Assembly: GCA_023254735.1 (NCBI GenBank)
Contig: JALRKV010000055.1
Coordinates: forward strand, 1-46,342
DNA: 46,342 bases
Reading direction: 5' to 3'
DNA from: Pseudomonadales bacterium
GTDB lineage: Bacteria > Pseudomonadota > Gammaproteobacteria > Pseudomonadales > Pseudohongiellaceae
Shown in pieces: positions 35,705-42,799 of the stretch. Position numbers and translations under genes: made by a program. Below the pieces are notes generated by a model. That model was not told the DNA's origin. It worked only from the letters and a program-made list of their open reading frames with translations, and ran no database searches. Positions within the stretch are counted from its first letter, which is position 1, and the number at the start of each line of letters is the position of its first letter.

Positions 35705-36391
35705 TTAGCTCGGGCGGGCGCCGAAAAGTGCGGTACCAATTCTTACGAGGGTCGACCCCTCGGCAATAGCCGCATCGTAGTCGCCACTCATGCCGATAGA
35801 GAGCGTGTCGAGTGTAGGCATTGCTTGGCGCAGGCGCTCGAATTCTTGACGCAGCGGCGCATAGCATGCACGCTGCTCGGCAATACTATCGAGCGGCGCG
35901 GGAATCGCCATGAGGCCTCTAAGAGTGAGGTTGGGGAGGCTTGCGACGAGCGCACAGAGGGATTCAGCCTCGGTGAGTGGGACGCCGGACTTACTGTCCT
36001 CGTTCGATAGATTTACCTGAACGCAAATGTTGAGAGGCGCCAGCGCTGCGCCGCGCTGCGCTGAGAGCCGTTCGGCTATCTTGGCGCGATCGACGCTATG
36101 AACCCAATCGAACGCATTGGCGATATCGCGCGTCTTATTAGATTGGATCGGGCCGATGAAATGCCAGACCAAGCCGAGGTCGGCAAGGGCTTCGCGCTTA
36201 TCTAAAGCCTCTTGCACGTAGTTCTCGCCGAAATCGCGCTGTCCAGCCGCACAGGCGTCGCGCATCGCGTCGGTCGACTGGCGTTTGCTGACGGCAAGCA
36301 GCGTAACCGCGTCTGCGGGACGGCCATGGCGCGTTGCAGCCGCCTCGATATTCGTTCGCAGCTCGGACAGCGTTTTACTAATATTCGGCAT
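35705..36391 (-). CDS. yggS: YggS-type PLP homeostasis protein (PLPBP)
   Basis: Binds pyridoxal phosphate without a known catalytic reaction and keeps vitamin B6 and amino-acid pools balanced. The PLP lysine is Lys36 in LLAVSKRQS, and HFIGPIQSNKTRDIA and LSIGMSGDYDAAIAEGSTLVRIGTALFG are family signatures. 228 residues. It is the first gene of the long minus-strand run and is divergent from pilT with a 99-base shared promoter region. Confidence 0.95.
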   Translation of the reverse strand: MPNISKTLSELRTNIEAAATRHGRPADAVTLLAVSKRQSTDAMRDACAAGQRDFGENYVQEALDKREALADLGLVWHFIGPIQSNKTRDIANAFDWVHSVDRAKIAERLSAQRGAALAPLNICVQVNLSNEDSKSGVPLTEAESLCALVASLPNLTLRGLMAIPAPLDSIAEQRACYAPLRQEFERLRQAMPTLDTLSIGMSGDYDAAIAEGSTLVRIGTALFGARPS

Positions 36392-36408
36392 CGTGAGGCA
36401 ATTCTCAG

Positions 36409-36423
36409 TGGGTGAAGCGTTGC
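36409..36423 (+). promoter_or_regulatory. Weak sigma-54-like promoter upstream of pilT
   Basis: TGGGTGAAGCGTTGC has GG (36410-36411) and GC (36422-36423) exactly ten bases apart with TGG and TTGC cores, but the -24 half deviates from TGGCAC. Transcription would start about 55 bases before pilT. A palindrome GTGAA-A-TTCAC at 36430-36440 lies across or just before the predicted start and could be an operator. Confidence 0.3.
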
Positions 36424-36490
36424 CCCTAGGTGAAATTCACGGCGGGGGTTACCATGCAGGTATTGTCAATCAGCAAGTGGACTGCGATCA

Positions 36491-37555
36491 ATGAAAATTG
36501 CCGATCTTCTAAATTTAAGCATTGAACGCGGCGCCTCCGACCTCCATCTGACGGCTGGTCTGCCACCCTTGGTACGCATCGACGGTGAAATATGCCCACT
36601 GTTTGCTGAGCCGGTGATTGGGCTTGCCGGTAGCGGCGAGAGTATTTCTCAGCACGAGGTCCTGGCGCTTTTGCATGAGGTGATGAAAGAGGATCAGCGC
36701 CGCAAATTTGAGGACAGACTCGAGGCGGATTTTTCCTATGAGCTGGCGGGCGTTGCTCGTTTTCGTGTGAATGCATTCCATCAGAACCGCGGTGCGGCCG
36801 CCGCATTTAGAACCATTCCTGCCAAGGCTATGACAATGGAAGACTTAGACCTTGGACCTATTTTCAAAACTATAGCCGATGCACCGCGAGGCTTAGTTAT
36901 CGTGACCGGGCCGACTGGTTCGGGTAAAAGTACGACACTCGCGGCGCTCATTGACTATCTAAACAAAACCAAATCGCAGCATATTCTGACCATTGAAGAC
37001 CCGATCGAATTCGTTCACGAAAGTAAGCGCTGCCTGATCAATCAGCGCGAGGTGCACCGTGACACGCACAGTTTTTCGGACGCGCTTCGGTCTGCGCTTC
37101 GCGAAGACCCCGACATCATTATGGTTGGCGAGCTGCGCGACCTCGAGACTATAAGGCTCGCGCTCACCGCAGCCGAAACTGGTCATTTAGTCTTTGCGAC
37201 GCTGCACACAACGTCGGCCGCAAAGACAATCGACCGCGTGATTGATGTTTTTCCGGCTGGAGAAAAAGACATGGTTCGCTCAATGCTCTCAGAATCTCTC
37301 CAAGCGGTTGTGTCGCAGGTACTGCTTCGCAAAAAAGGCGGCGGACGGGTTGCTGCTTTCGAGATCATGCGCGGCACGGGTGCGATCCGTAATCTGATTC
37401 GCGAGGACAAAGTCGCACAGATGTACTCGACGATTCAAACCGGTGCCTCGCAAGGGATGGTGACACTCGATCAATCGCTTAAGAATCTCGTGGATCAGGG
37501 ACTGGTGCACGCCGATGTCGCGCGGGCGAAGGCCAAATCGCCGGAAAATTTTTAA
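36491..37555 (+). CDS. pilT: Type IV pilus retraction ATPase PilT
   Basis: A hexameric cytoplasmic ATPase that depolymerises the pilus and drives twitching. GPTGSGKST is Walker A (about residues 140-148), ILTIEDPIEFVHESK is the Asp box, REDPDIIMVGELRDLETIRL is Walker B and GHLVFATLHTTSAAKTIDR the His box; the C-terminal AIRNLIREDKVAQM is PilT-specific. At 354 residues it is about ten longer than the usual 344, because of a Gly/Ser/Glu-rich insert (GLAGSGE) in the N-terminal PAS-like domain. pilU, which follows pilT in Pseudomonas, is absent here. Confidence 0.95.
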   Translation: MKIADLLNLSIERGASDLHLTAGLPPLVRIDGEICPLFAEPVIGLAGSGESISQHEVLALLHEVMKEDQRRKFEDRLEADFSYELAGVARFRVNAFHQNRGAAAAFRTIPAKAMTMEDLDLGPIFKTIADAPRGLVIVTGPTGSGKSTTLAALIDYLNKTKSQHILTIEDPIEFVHESKRCLINQREVHRDTHSFSDALRSALREDPDIIMVGELRDLETIRLALTAAETGHLVFATLHTTSAAKTIDRVIDVFPAGEKDMVRSMLSESLQAVVSQVLLRKKGGGRVAAFEIMRGTGAIRNLIREDKVAQMYSTIQTGASQGMVTLDQSLKNLVDQGLVHADVARAKAKSPENF

Positions 37556-37603
37556 GCTTTTGGCTCTGGCGGGTTGTTGGGCTTTCGTTGACCTTCTCTG
37601 ACT

Positions 37604-37621
37604 TTGTTAGACGTTGTTAGA
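37604..37621. repeat. Small direct repeat between pilT and ruvX
   Basis: TTGTTAGA occurs twice, separated by two bases, in the 110-base gap between the convergent pilT and ruvX genes. The gap shows no convincing terminator. No function is assigned. Confidence 0.35.
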
Positions 37622-37665
37622 TTTCGCGCCGGCCGGTTTGGGCGTTTCGCTGATTCAATTCCTAC

Positions 37666-38193
37666 CTAAACTCGCCGCGCGAACTCGGCCAACCAATTCT
37701 CTAAAATAATCTGCGCGGCGACATCGTCTATAGCCTGCTTTTTCTGCGCGCCCTGGCCACGCCTGCTGCTGAGTTTGCCGCTAGCGTCCCAATCGGCCTC
37801 ATCGATTATCCGCTCGGCAGCTTCGACCGACGATAGCCGTTCGTCGAAGCCGTAGCTAGGTTTGTGGAAGCGGCCATTGAGGCGATGTCCGAATTTTACT
37901 GCGCGGAGCATGAGTGGGCTCTCGCTGCCATCTAGGTTGTAGGGCAGACCCACAACAAAGACATCGGGCCGCCAGCGATCGATCAGCGCGGCGATATCGC
38001 TCCAGTCGGGAACCCCATCGCGCGCTCGAATCACTGCCACCGCCTGTGCGGTGCCGGTAAGGCTTTGCCCATAGGCGACGCCGATACGCTGGGTGCCGTA
38101 GTCAAACGCAAGCGCGCTTAGCTGCCTTTTCTGCTGAGGGAAACTATCTAGTGGCGTCATCGCAGTGCTCAGAACTTGATTAGCGGTCATCAT
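37666..38193 (-). CDS. ruvX: RuvX/YqgF-family putative pre-16S rRNA nuclease
   Basis: An RNase H-fold nuclease thought to finish the 5' end of 16S rRNA (also called a Holliday-junction resolvase homologue). LAFDYGTQRIGVAYG has the first Asp, FVVGLPYNLDGSES and YGFDERLSSVEA the Glu, and KKQAIDDVAAQIIL the last Asp pair, so the active site is intact. At 175 residues it has a roughly 25-residue N-terminal extension; a later ATG (12th codon) is an alternative start. yqgE, usually just upstream, is missing; tonB is upstream instead. Confidence 0.93.
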   Translation of the reverse strand: MMTANQVLSTAMTPLDSFPQQKRQLSALAFDYGTQRIGVAYGQSLTGTAQAVAVIRARDGVPDWSDIAALIDRWRPDVFVVGLPYNLDGSESPLMLRAVKFGHRLNGRFHKPSYGFDERLSSVEAAERIIDEADWDASGKLSSRRGQGAQKKQAIDDVAAQIILENWLAEFARRV

Positions 38194-38274
38194 AACGCAG
38201 AGCTTACGAGCTAGCCTACTGCGCCAGTATCACTGCCCCAGGTCGCGTGCTCAGTCACTCTTTCCCGCGCTTTG

Positions 38275-38318
38275 TAATCGCGCCGCTGCCTCAAACGGCG
38301 GCGCGCTCCGCGCGATTA
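38275..38318. repeat. Large GC-rich hairpin between tonB and ruvX
   Basis: TAATCGCGC (38275-38283) pairs with GCGCGATTA (38310-38318), and inside it GCGCCGC pairs with GCGGCGC, so several nested or competing stems can form. The right arm covers the tonB stop codon. There is no T-run on the minus side, so it may be an mRNA 3'-end stabiliser or a Rho-assisted stop for tonB rather than an intrinsic terminator. Confidence 0.55.
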
Positions 38319-39179
38319 ATAGCTCCGGAGAGCATTGCCTTCGTGAAAGCGCCACGTGCGGATAATCTCCACGACGTCGGCTTGCTTGCTTAATTCGGGT
38401 GGGAAGGGCTCGTAGGGTGAGGCGAGCATGACGATATCTAATGCCGCCTGATCGAGTATCGCATGCCCCGAGGATTGCAGTATTTCGGTTTTTTGAATAC
38501 TTCCATTGGGCAGTATTGAGACGAGTAACCGCAGGCTGCCATAGAGTTTTTGGCGTTTAGCCGCGTCGGGATAGTTGAGGTTGCCGATAGCTTCGATCCG
38601 GCGGCGCCAGCCATCGAGATAGAGCGCATCCTCACTGCGCTGGGTCGATGCGGCAGTGAGCACAACCCGTCGTGGACGCCGCGCATACTCCTGCACCTCG
38701 GAGTCGAGCTGTGCGATCAGGCTTGCGATCGCGAGGCGAGTTGAATCTGGCGTCGATAGCTGAGCATCACCGTCTTCGGTTATGGTCAGCGCGTCGTTGG
38801 CCTGCTCGCGTGACTCCGCCGATGTCGTGACTATCTCGGTGCTGCCCTGCCGCTGCTGTGCTCTTTGTTCCGGCGCTACGGGTCTCGCCGCTTGCAGCGT
38901 GGTGGATTCGAAGTCGGCTTGAAAGGGCGAGGTGGGTGCGACAGGTGTGGCGTCTTCGGCCAGCGTGCCGCTGCCAAGCTGATTAGCCTGAGCGAGAAAA
39001 TCGGCGCGCTCCGGCGCTATCTCGCTATGATGAGCCGCGAGGGTTATCTCAAGCGTTGGAGTCTCGCTCGTCGACTGTGCGGCGCCGAAGCCTATGCCGA
39101 AAATGAGGATGCCATGCACCGCGATCGACAGAAACATCGTGAAGTTAAAGCGTTCGCGCTCTACCGCGTCCGCATTCAT
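38316..39179 (-). CDS. tonB: TonB-family energy transducer
   Basis: TonB links proton-motive force to outer-membrane receptors, or serves related periplasm-spanning roles. A single membrane helix at about residues 15-34 anchors it. A long Gln/Ala/Thr-rich periplasmic linker (about 40-180) follows, without the usual Pro-Lys/Pro-Glu repeats. The C-terminal TonB domain (about 200-280) contains NYPDAAKRQKLYGSLRLLVS, a typical L-P-N-G-S-I-Q-K turn and ILDQAALDIVMLASPYEPFP. No exbB or exbD is nearby. It resembles the tonB3-type gene next to gshB in Pseudomonas. It starts five bases after the gshB stop. Confidence 0.88.
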   Translation of the reverse strand: MNADAVERERFNFTMFLSIAVHGILIFGIGFGAAQSTSETPTLEITLAAHHSEIAPERADFLAQANQLGSGTLAEDATPVAPTSPFQADFESTTLQAARPVAPEQRAQQRQGSTEIVTTSAESREQANDALTITEDGDAQLSTPDSTRLAIASLIAQLDSEVQEYARRPRRVVLTAASTQRSEDALYLDGWRRRIEAIGNLNYPDAAKRQKLYGSLRLLVSILPNGSIQKTEILQSSGHAILDQAALDIVMLASPYEPFPPELSKQADVVEIIRTWRFHEGNALRSY

Positions 39180-39184
39180 TTGTC

Positions 39185-40141
39185 CTAGCCTCTAGCCGCG
39201 AGTTTAGTGGCGATAACGTCCATCAGGTCCCCGGCGATATCAAGTTCGTGCGCGCGATCGAGCTCGCGCACGCAGGTCGGGCTCGTCACGTTGATTTCGG
39301 TGAGGTAATCACCAATCACGTCTAGACCAACGAAAAGGAGCCCTTTTTCGCGCAGAACCGGCGCGACCTGGGCGCATATCCAGCGCTCGCGATCAGTGAG
39401 CGGCATCGCAACGCCGCTGCCTCCCGCTGCGAGGTTGCCACGCGTTTCCCCCGACATCGGGATTCGAGCGAGGCCGTATTCCGCTGGCACGCCGTCGACC
39501 ATGAGTATCCGTTTATCGCCAGCGACGATCTCTGGGAGAAACTTTTGCGCCATAATTTGTTGACGACCGTGATCGGTCAGCGTCTCGATGATGACACTCA
39601 GATTAGGATCGCCGGCTTTGACGCGGAAGATCGAGGCGCCGCCCATGCCGTCGAGTGGCTTGAAGATCACATCGCCGTGTTCGGCGTGAAACGCCTTCAG
39701 TCGTGCCGCAGACGCAGCGACTATAAGCGGCGGACAGCACTGTGGAAATTGCGTGGCGAAAAGTTTTTCGTTGCAGTCGCGAAGGCTGCGGGGGTCATTC
39801 ACAACTAGCGTACCGGCGCGCTGCGCCGCCTCGAGTATGTAAGTCGAGTAGATAAAATCCATATCGAACGGCGGGTCTTTGCGCATTAACAGAACATCGA
39901 GCTCAGATAGCGCAGTGTCCTGCGGGCTGCCGAGCTCATACCAACTTTCGGGGTTGTCTTGGACACTGAGACGGCGAACTATGCCCCGCGCCAGCCCCTG
40001 ATCGAGTGAAAGGTCGTTCTGCTCCATGTAGTACAACTCCCAACCGCGGCGCTGTGCGGCAAGGAGCATGGCTAGCGTTGTGTCTTTTTTGACGTTGATG
40101 TCCGCGATCGGATCCATGACCACGCCGAGTTTTACCGTCAT
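39185..40141 (-). CDS. gshB: Glutathione synthetase GshB
   Basis: Joins gamma-glutamylcysteine and glycine with ATP. The ATP-grasp fold shows VMDPIADINVKKDTTLAML at the N-terminus, LMRKDPPFDMDFIYSTYIL, the phosphate-binding loop FKPLDGMGGASIFRVK (about residues 155-171) and a metal site near FVGLDVIGDYLTEINVTSP. The 318-residue length is standard. AGGA four bases before the ATG is a close but usable ribosome site. It is the first gene of gshB-tonB-ruvX. Confidence 0.96.
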   Translation of the reverse strand: MTVKLGVVMDPIADINVKKDTTLAMLLAAQRRGWELYYMEQNDLSLDQGLARGIVRRLSVQDNPESWYELGSPQDTALSELDVLLMRKDPPFDMDFIYSTYILEAAQRAGTLVVNDPRSLRDCNEKLFATQFPQCCPPLIVAASAARLKAFHAEHGDVIFKPLDGMGGASIFRVKAGDPNLSVIIETLTDHGRQQIMAQKFLPEIVAGDKRILMVDGVPAEYGLARIPMSGETRGNLAAGGSGVAMPLTDRERWICAQVAPVLREKGLLFVGLDVIGDYLTEINVTSPTCVRELDRAHELDIAGDLMDVIATKLAARG

Positions 40142-40156
40142 TGCATCCTACCTACC

Positions 40157-40174
40157 GTTGAAGTCGTTGAAGTC
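40157..40174. repeat. Tandem nine-base repeat upstream of gshB
   Basis: GTTGAAGTC occurs twice head to tail, followed by a degenerate third copy (ATTGAGGCC), 16 bases upstream of the gshB start codon. It could be a regulator-binding array or slippage product. Confidence 0.4.
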
Positions 40175-40311
40175 ATTGAGGCCGTCGAAACAAAAAGAGT
40201 ATCGAAGGGGTGATAATAGCCTAGATCGACTTTTCGCGCATGGGCGTTATACGCAAAGCGGTGCGCCTCTAGGGTGCAGACAAGCGCGTCGCTCCGGTGC
40301 CGCAAAGCCGT

Positions 40312-40317
40312 TATAAT
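40312..40317 (+). promoter_or_regulatory. Possible -10 element for the polysaccharide operon
   Basis: A perfect TATAAT lies 79 bases before the TTG start at 40397. The matching -35 position reads CGCTCC, far from consensus, so an activator would be needed if this is a promoter. Confidence 0.3.
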
Positions 40318-40396
40318 GGCTGGAGTGGTAGACCGGCATTGTGATCAACCAACGCTGCTGGCGTAGCGCAACACCGATAATCGAAGAGGGATCGAC

Positions 40397-40942
40397 TTGA
40401 GAACTTTGGGCTTTGCATGGGGTATCGCTGGCGTGCTTTTGCTGCTGTCATTCGCTATCTTTCGCCTCGCTCCGATCGCCTTCGAGCTGGGTGAGCTGCA
40501 ACTGAGCCTCGCCCATTGGGCCAGCCTGGTCTTCAGTATCCTCTACATGGCGTATGCCGAGGGTTATAAAGGGTTTCATCGCGGATTTTCCCCGCGCGTT
40601 GTTCAGCGCGCTAACTATTTGCGCGAGAATCCGCGTTGGCATCATGTGCTCTTAGCGCCGGCGTTCTGCATGGGTTATATCTATGCCACCCGTCGCCGCC
40701 AGATCCTGTCAATTGGGCTTACGCTTGTTGTCATGGGGTTTGTGGTTATCGCGCGTCAACTCCCGCAGCCCTGGCGGGGAATTCTTGACGCAGGCGTGGT
40801 CACCGGGCTGAGTCTTGGGATTGTGTCCATTCTGTATTTTTTGCTTAACAGCCTGCGTACGCCCGGGTTTATAACAGTTTCACCTGAAGTCCCCCAACCG
40901 GTGTTTGTAGACACCGACGCGGCGGCCCATCCCGATGCCTAG
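40397..40942 (+). CDS. Conserved membrane protein of unknown function
   Basis: The 181 residues contain about five hydrophobic segments (about 5-25, 38-52, 87-98, 103-118, 127-150) and an Ala/Pro/Asp-rich C-terminal tail. A polar loop between helices, YAEGYKGFHRGFSPRVVQRA (about residues 54-73), followed by NPRWHHVLLAPAFCMGYIYA, looks conserved and could be functional. I do not recognise a family with a known role. The start is TTG, with AGAGGG six bases upstream. It overlaps the following glycosyltransferase by eight bases, so it is probably produced with it. Confidence 0.75.
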   Translation: MRTLGFAWGIAGVLLLLSFAIFRLAPIAFELGELQLSLAHWASLVFSILYMAYAEGYKGFHRGFSPRVVQRANYLRENPRWHHVLLAPAFCMGYIYATRRRQILSIGLTLVVMGFVVIARQLPQPWRGILDAGVVTGLSLGIVSILYFLLNSLRTPGFITVSPEVPQPVFVDTDAAAHPDA

Positions 40943-41867
40943 CGCTCCGAACGCCCTCGCTGCGTCGAAGCCCAGTCGGCACTGCGCGGTAATCGTTACC
41001 TTCAATCCTGACTTAACCGCCTTGCTCAAACTCCTAGGTCAGCTCGAGAAAGACAGCGACTTTATTGTTTTAGACAACGGCAGCAAAAATATCGGGGAAG
41101 TTTCTGCGTCCATCGAGGTCTATTCCCGCTGTCGGGCAATCGAAAAAATTGGCGAGAATATCGGTTTGGCACGCGCGCTGAATAAGGGTATCGCGTGGGT
41201 GAAAGAGCACGGCTATGAATTTGTTTTTTTGTTCGATCAAGACAGTCGTCCCGGGGATATGTTTGCCCGGGGACTTATCGAAGCATTTGAGCGCGCCTCT
41301 AAACTGAGCAGAAAGGGCGTGGCGGCAGTTGGGCCTCGCATCATGAATCCGCAGTCGATGAAGCAAACGCCATTTAAATTGTTCGATCGACTAGTAGGGC
41401 GCACTAATCGCCGCTTCGAGGGGCTGCGAACTGAGTTTAAAGCGGACTTTCTAATCACCTCGGGGACGCTTATTCCACTCGCGATTATTGATGCGGTTGG
41501 TGCAATGCGCGATGACTACTTTATCGATAATATCGATCTCGAATGGTGTTTCCGCGCGAAGGCAATGGGCTATGACTTGATCGGCTCCGATGCGTCCATT
41601 CTCTATCATGCCATTGGCGAACGCAGCGCTCATCCTTGGGTGCGCGCCGGCCTGATTGCACAGCACAACCCTTCGCGGAGCTATTATTCGAGCCGTAATC
41701 GAGTTCATCTCTACGGCGTGGACTACGCGCCACTCGGATGGAAGCTGAGAGACGCGCCGCGGTTTGCGCTTAAAGCACTCTGGTTATTCCTAAGTTCGCA
41801 GCAGCGTCGCGACTATTTTTCCAGTATCCGCCAGGGCATACGAGACGCGGGGACTTTGCCGAAATGA
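40935..41867 (+). CDS. Family 2 glycosyltransferase (rhamnosyltransferase-like)
   Basis: A GT-A fold sugar transferase. The N-terminal nucleotide-sugar region has AVIVTFNPDLTALLKLLG and FIVLDNGSKN, then NIGLARALNKGIAW. The metal-binding D-x-D is in FVFLFDQDSRPGDMF (about residues 95-109). NIDLEWCFRAKAMGY in the C-terminal half (about 196-210) is the acceptor-side pattern of rhamnosyltransferases acting on O-antigen. No membrane helices, so it is a cytoplasmic or peripheral protein. It overlaps its neighbours by eight bases (left) and four bases (right). Confidence 0.88.
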   Translation: MPSAPNALAASKPSRHCAVIVTFNPDLTALLKLLGQLEKDSDFIVLDNGSKNIGEVSASIEVYSRCRAIEKIGENIGLARALNKGIAWVKEHGYEFVFLFDQDSRPGDMFARGLIEAFERASKLSRKGVAAVGPRIMNPQSMKQTPFKLFDRLVGRTNRRFEGLRTEFKADFLITSGTLIPLAIIDAVGAMRDDYFIDNIDLEWCFRAKAMGYDLIGSDASILYHAIGERSAHPWVRAGLIAQHNPSRSYYSSRNRVHLYGVDYAPLGWKLRDAPRFALKALWLFLSSQQRRDYFSSIRQGIRDAGTLPK

Positions 41868-42799
41868 TTGAGGGAGCGTCACTGCGTATCGCAGTCTTGT
41901 TGTCTACTTACAACGGGGAGTCTTATCTCGCCGCACAGCTTGATTCATTACTTGCGCAAACTCACCAGAATCTCGTCATTGTTGTACGCGACGATGGCTC
42001 GAGCGATAGCACACCGCAGTTACTTAAAGACTATGCTCAGGCATCGCCCGATAGATTCCACATTATCGAAGAGGAGCCGAAAAATTACGGGCCGAGCGGT
42101 AGTTTTTCGGTGCTCTGCGAGTACCTGCTTGCCAATAAATCGGCCTTAGGATTCGATCACGTTATCGCCTGTTTTTGCGACCAAGACGATGTCTGGGTTA
42201 AAGAAAAACTGGCTTTGCAGCTAAAGTGCTATTTGCAGGTTGAAGGTTGCGACAGTAAGCCTGTTCTTGTTCATTCTGACCTCGAGGTGGTAGACGAAAG
42301 CCTCGAGAAGGTTGCGGATTCGCTAATCGCTTATCAGGGCCTCGAAATCGAGCGCAATCGCTTCCCGCATTTAGCAGTGAGCAATTTAGTGACGGGTTGT
42401 ACTGCTCTGTTTAACGAGGCGCTGCTGTGCGCAGCGCTCCCCGTTCCGAAACACGCCATGATGCATGATTGGTGGTTCGCCATGACAGCCACCGCGTTTG
42501 GCGAACTGGTGTTTATCCCGAGTCCACTCGTTCGATACCGTCAGCATGGACGCAATACCATCGGTGCCAAGCAGCGTGAGATTTCGGAAACCGCGGACAG
42601 AGGTCTGGTGAGACGCCTACTCTCGCTCGAACACAACAAACACTTAGTCGACGTTGCGCGACAGGCGAAGGAATTTGATCGCCACTTCGGCAGAAAATTG
42701 CCGCTTAAGCATCGACTCGCTCTATTTCTGGCAACGCGAATGCGATCGGGTAGCGCCATTTTTCAGCGTGTTTATTATCGCCTTCTACGGCGTTTCTAA
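41864..42799 (+). CDS. Family 2 glycosyltransferase
   Basis: A second GT-A transferase, clearly different from the previous one. RIAVLLSTYNGESYLAAQLD (about residues 8-27) and VVRDDGSSDSTPQLL form the donor pocket. CFCDQDDVWVKEKLALQ (about 105-121) carries the metal-binding acids, and MHDWWFAMTATAFGEL the catalytic-base region, as in bacterial glycosyltransferases with the D-Q-D-D-x-W motif such as rhamnosyl- and galactosyltransferases. Donor and acceptor cannot be read from sequence. Its stop region overlaps by four bases the stop of the large convergent glycosyltransferase. Confidence 0.88.
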   Translation: MIEGASLRIAVLLSTYNGESYLAAQLDSLLAQTHQNLVIVVRDDGSSDSTPQLLKDYAQASPDRFHIIEEEPKNYGPSGSFSVLCEYLLANKSALGFDHVIACFCDQDDVWVKEKLALQLKCYLQVEGCDSKPVLVHSDLEVVDESLEKVADSLIAYQGLEIERNRFPHLAVSNLVTGCTALFNEALLCAALPVPKHAMMHDWWFAMTATAFGELVFIPSPLVRYRQHGRNTIGAKQREISETADRGLVRRLLSLEHNKHLVDVARQAKEFDRHFGRKLPLKHRLALFLATRMRSGSAIFQRVYYRLLRRF

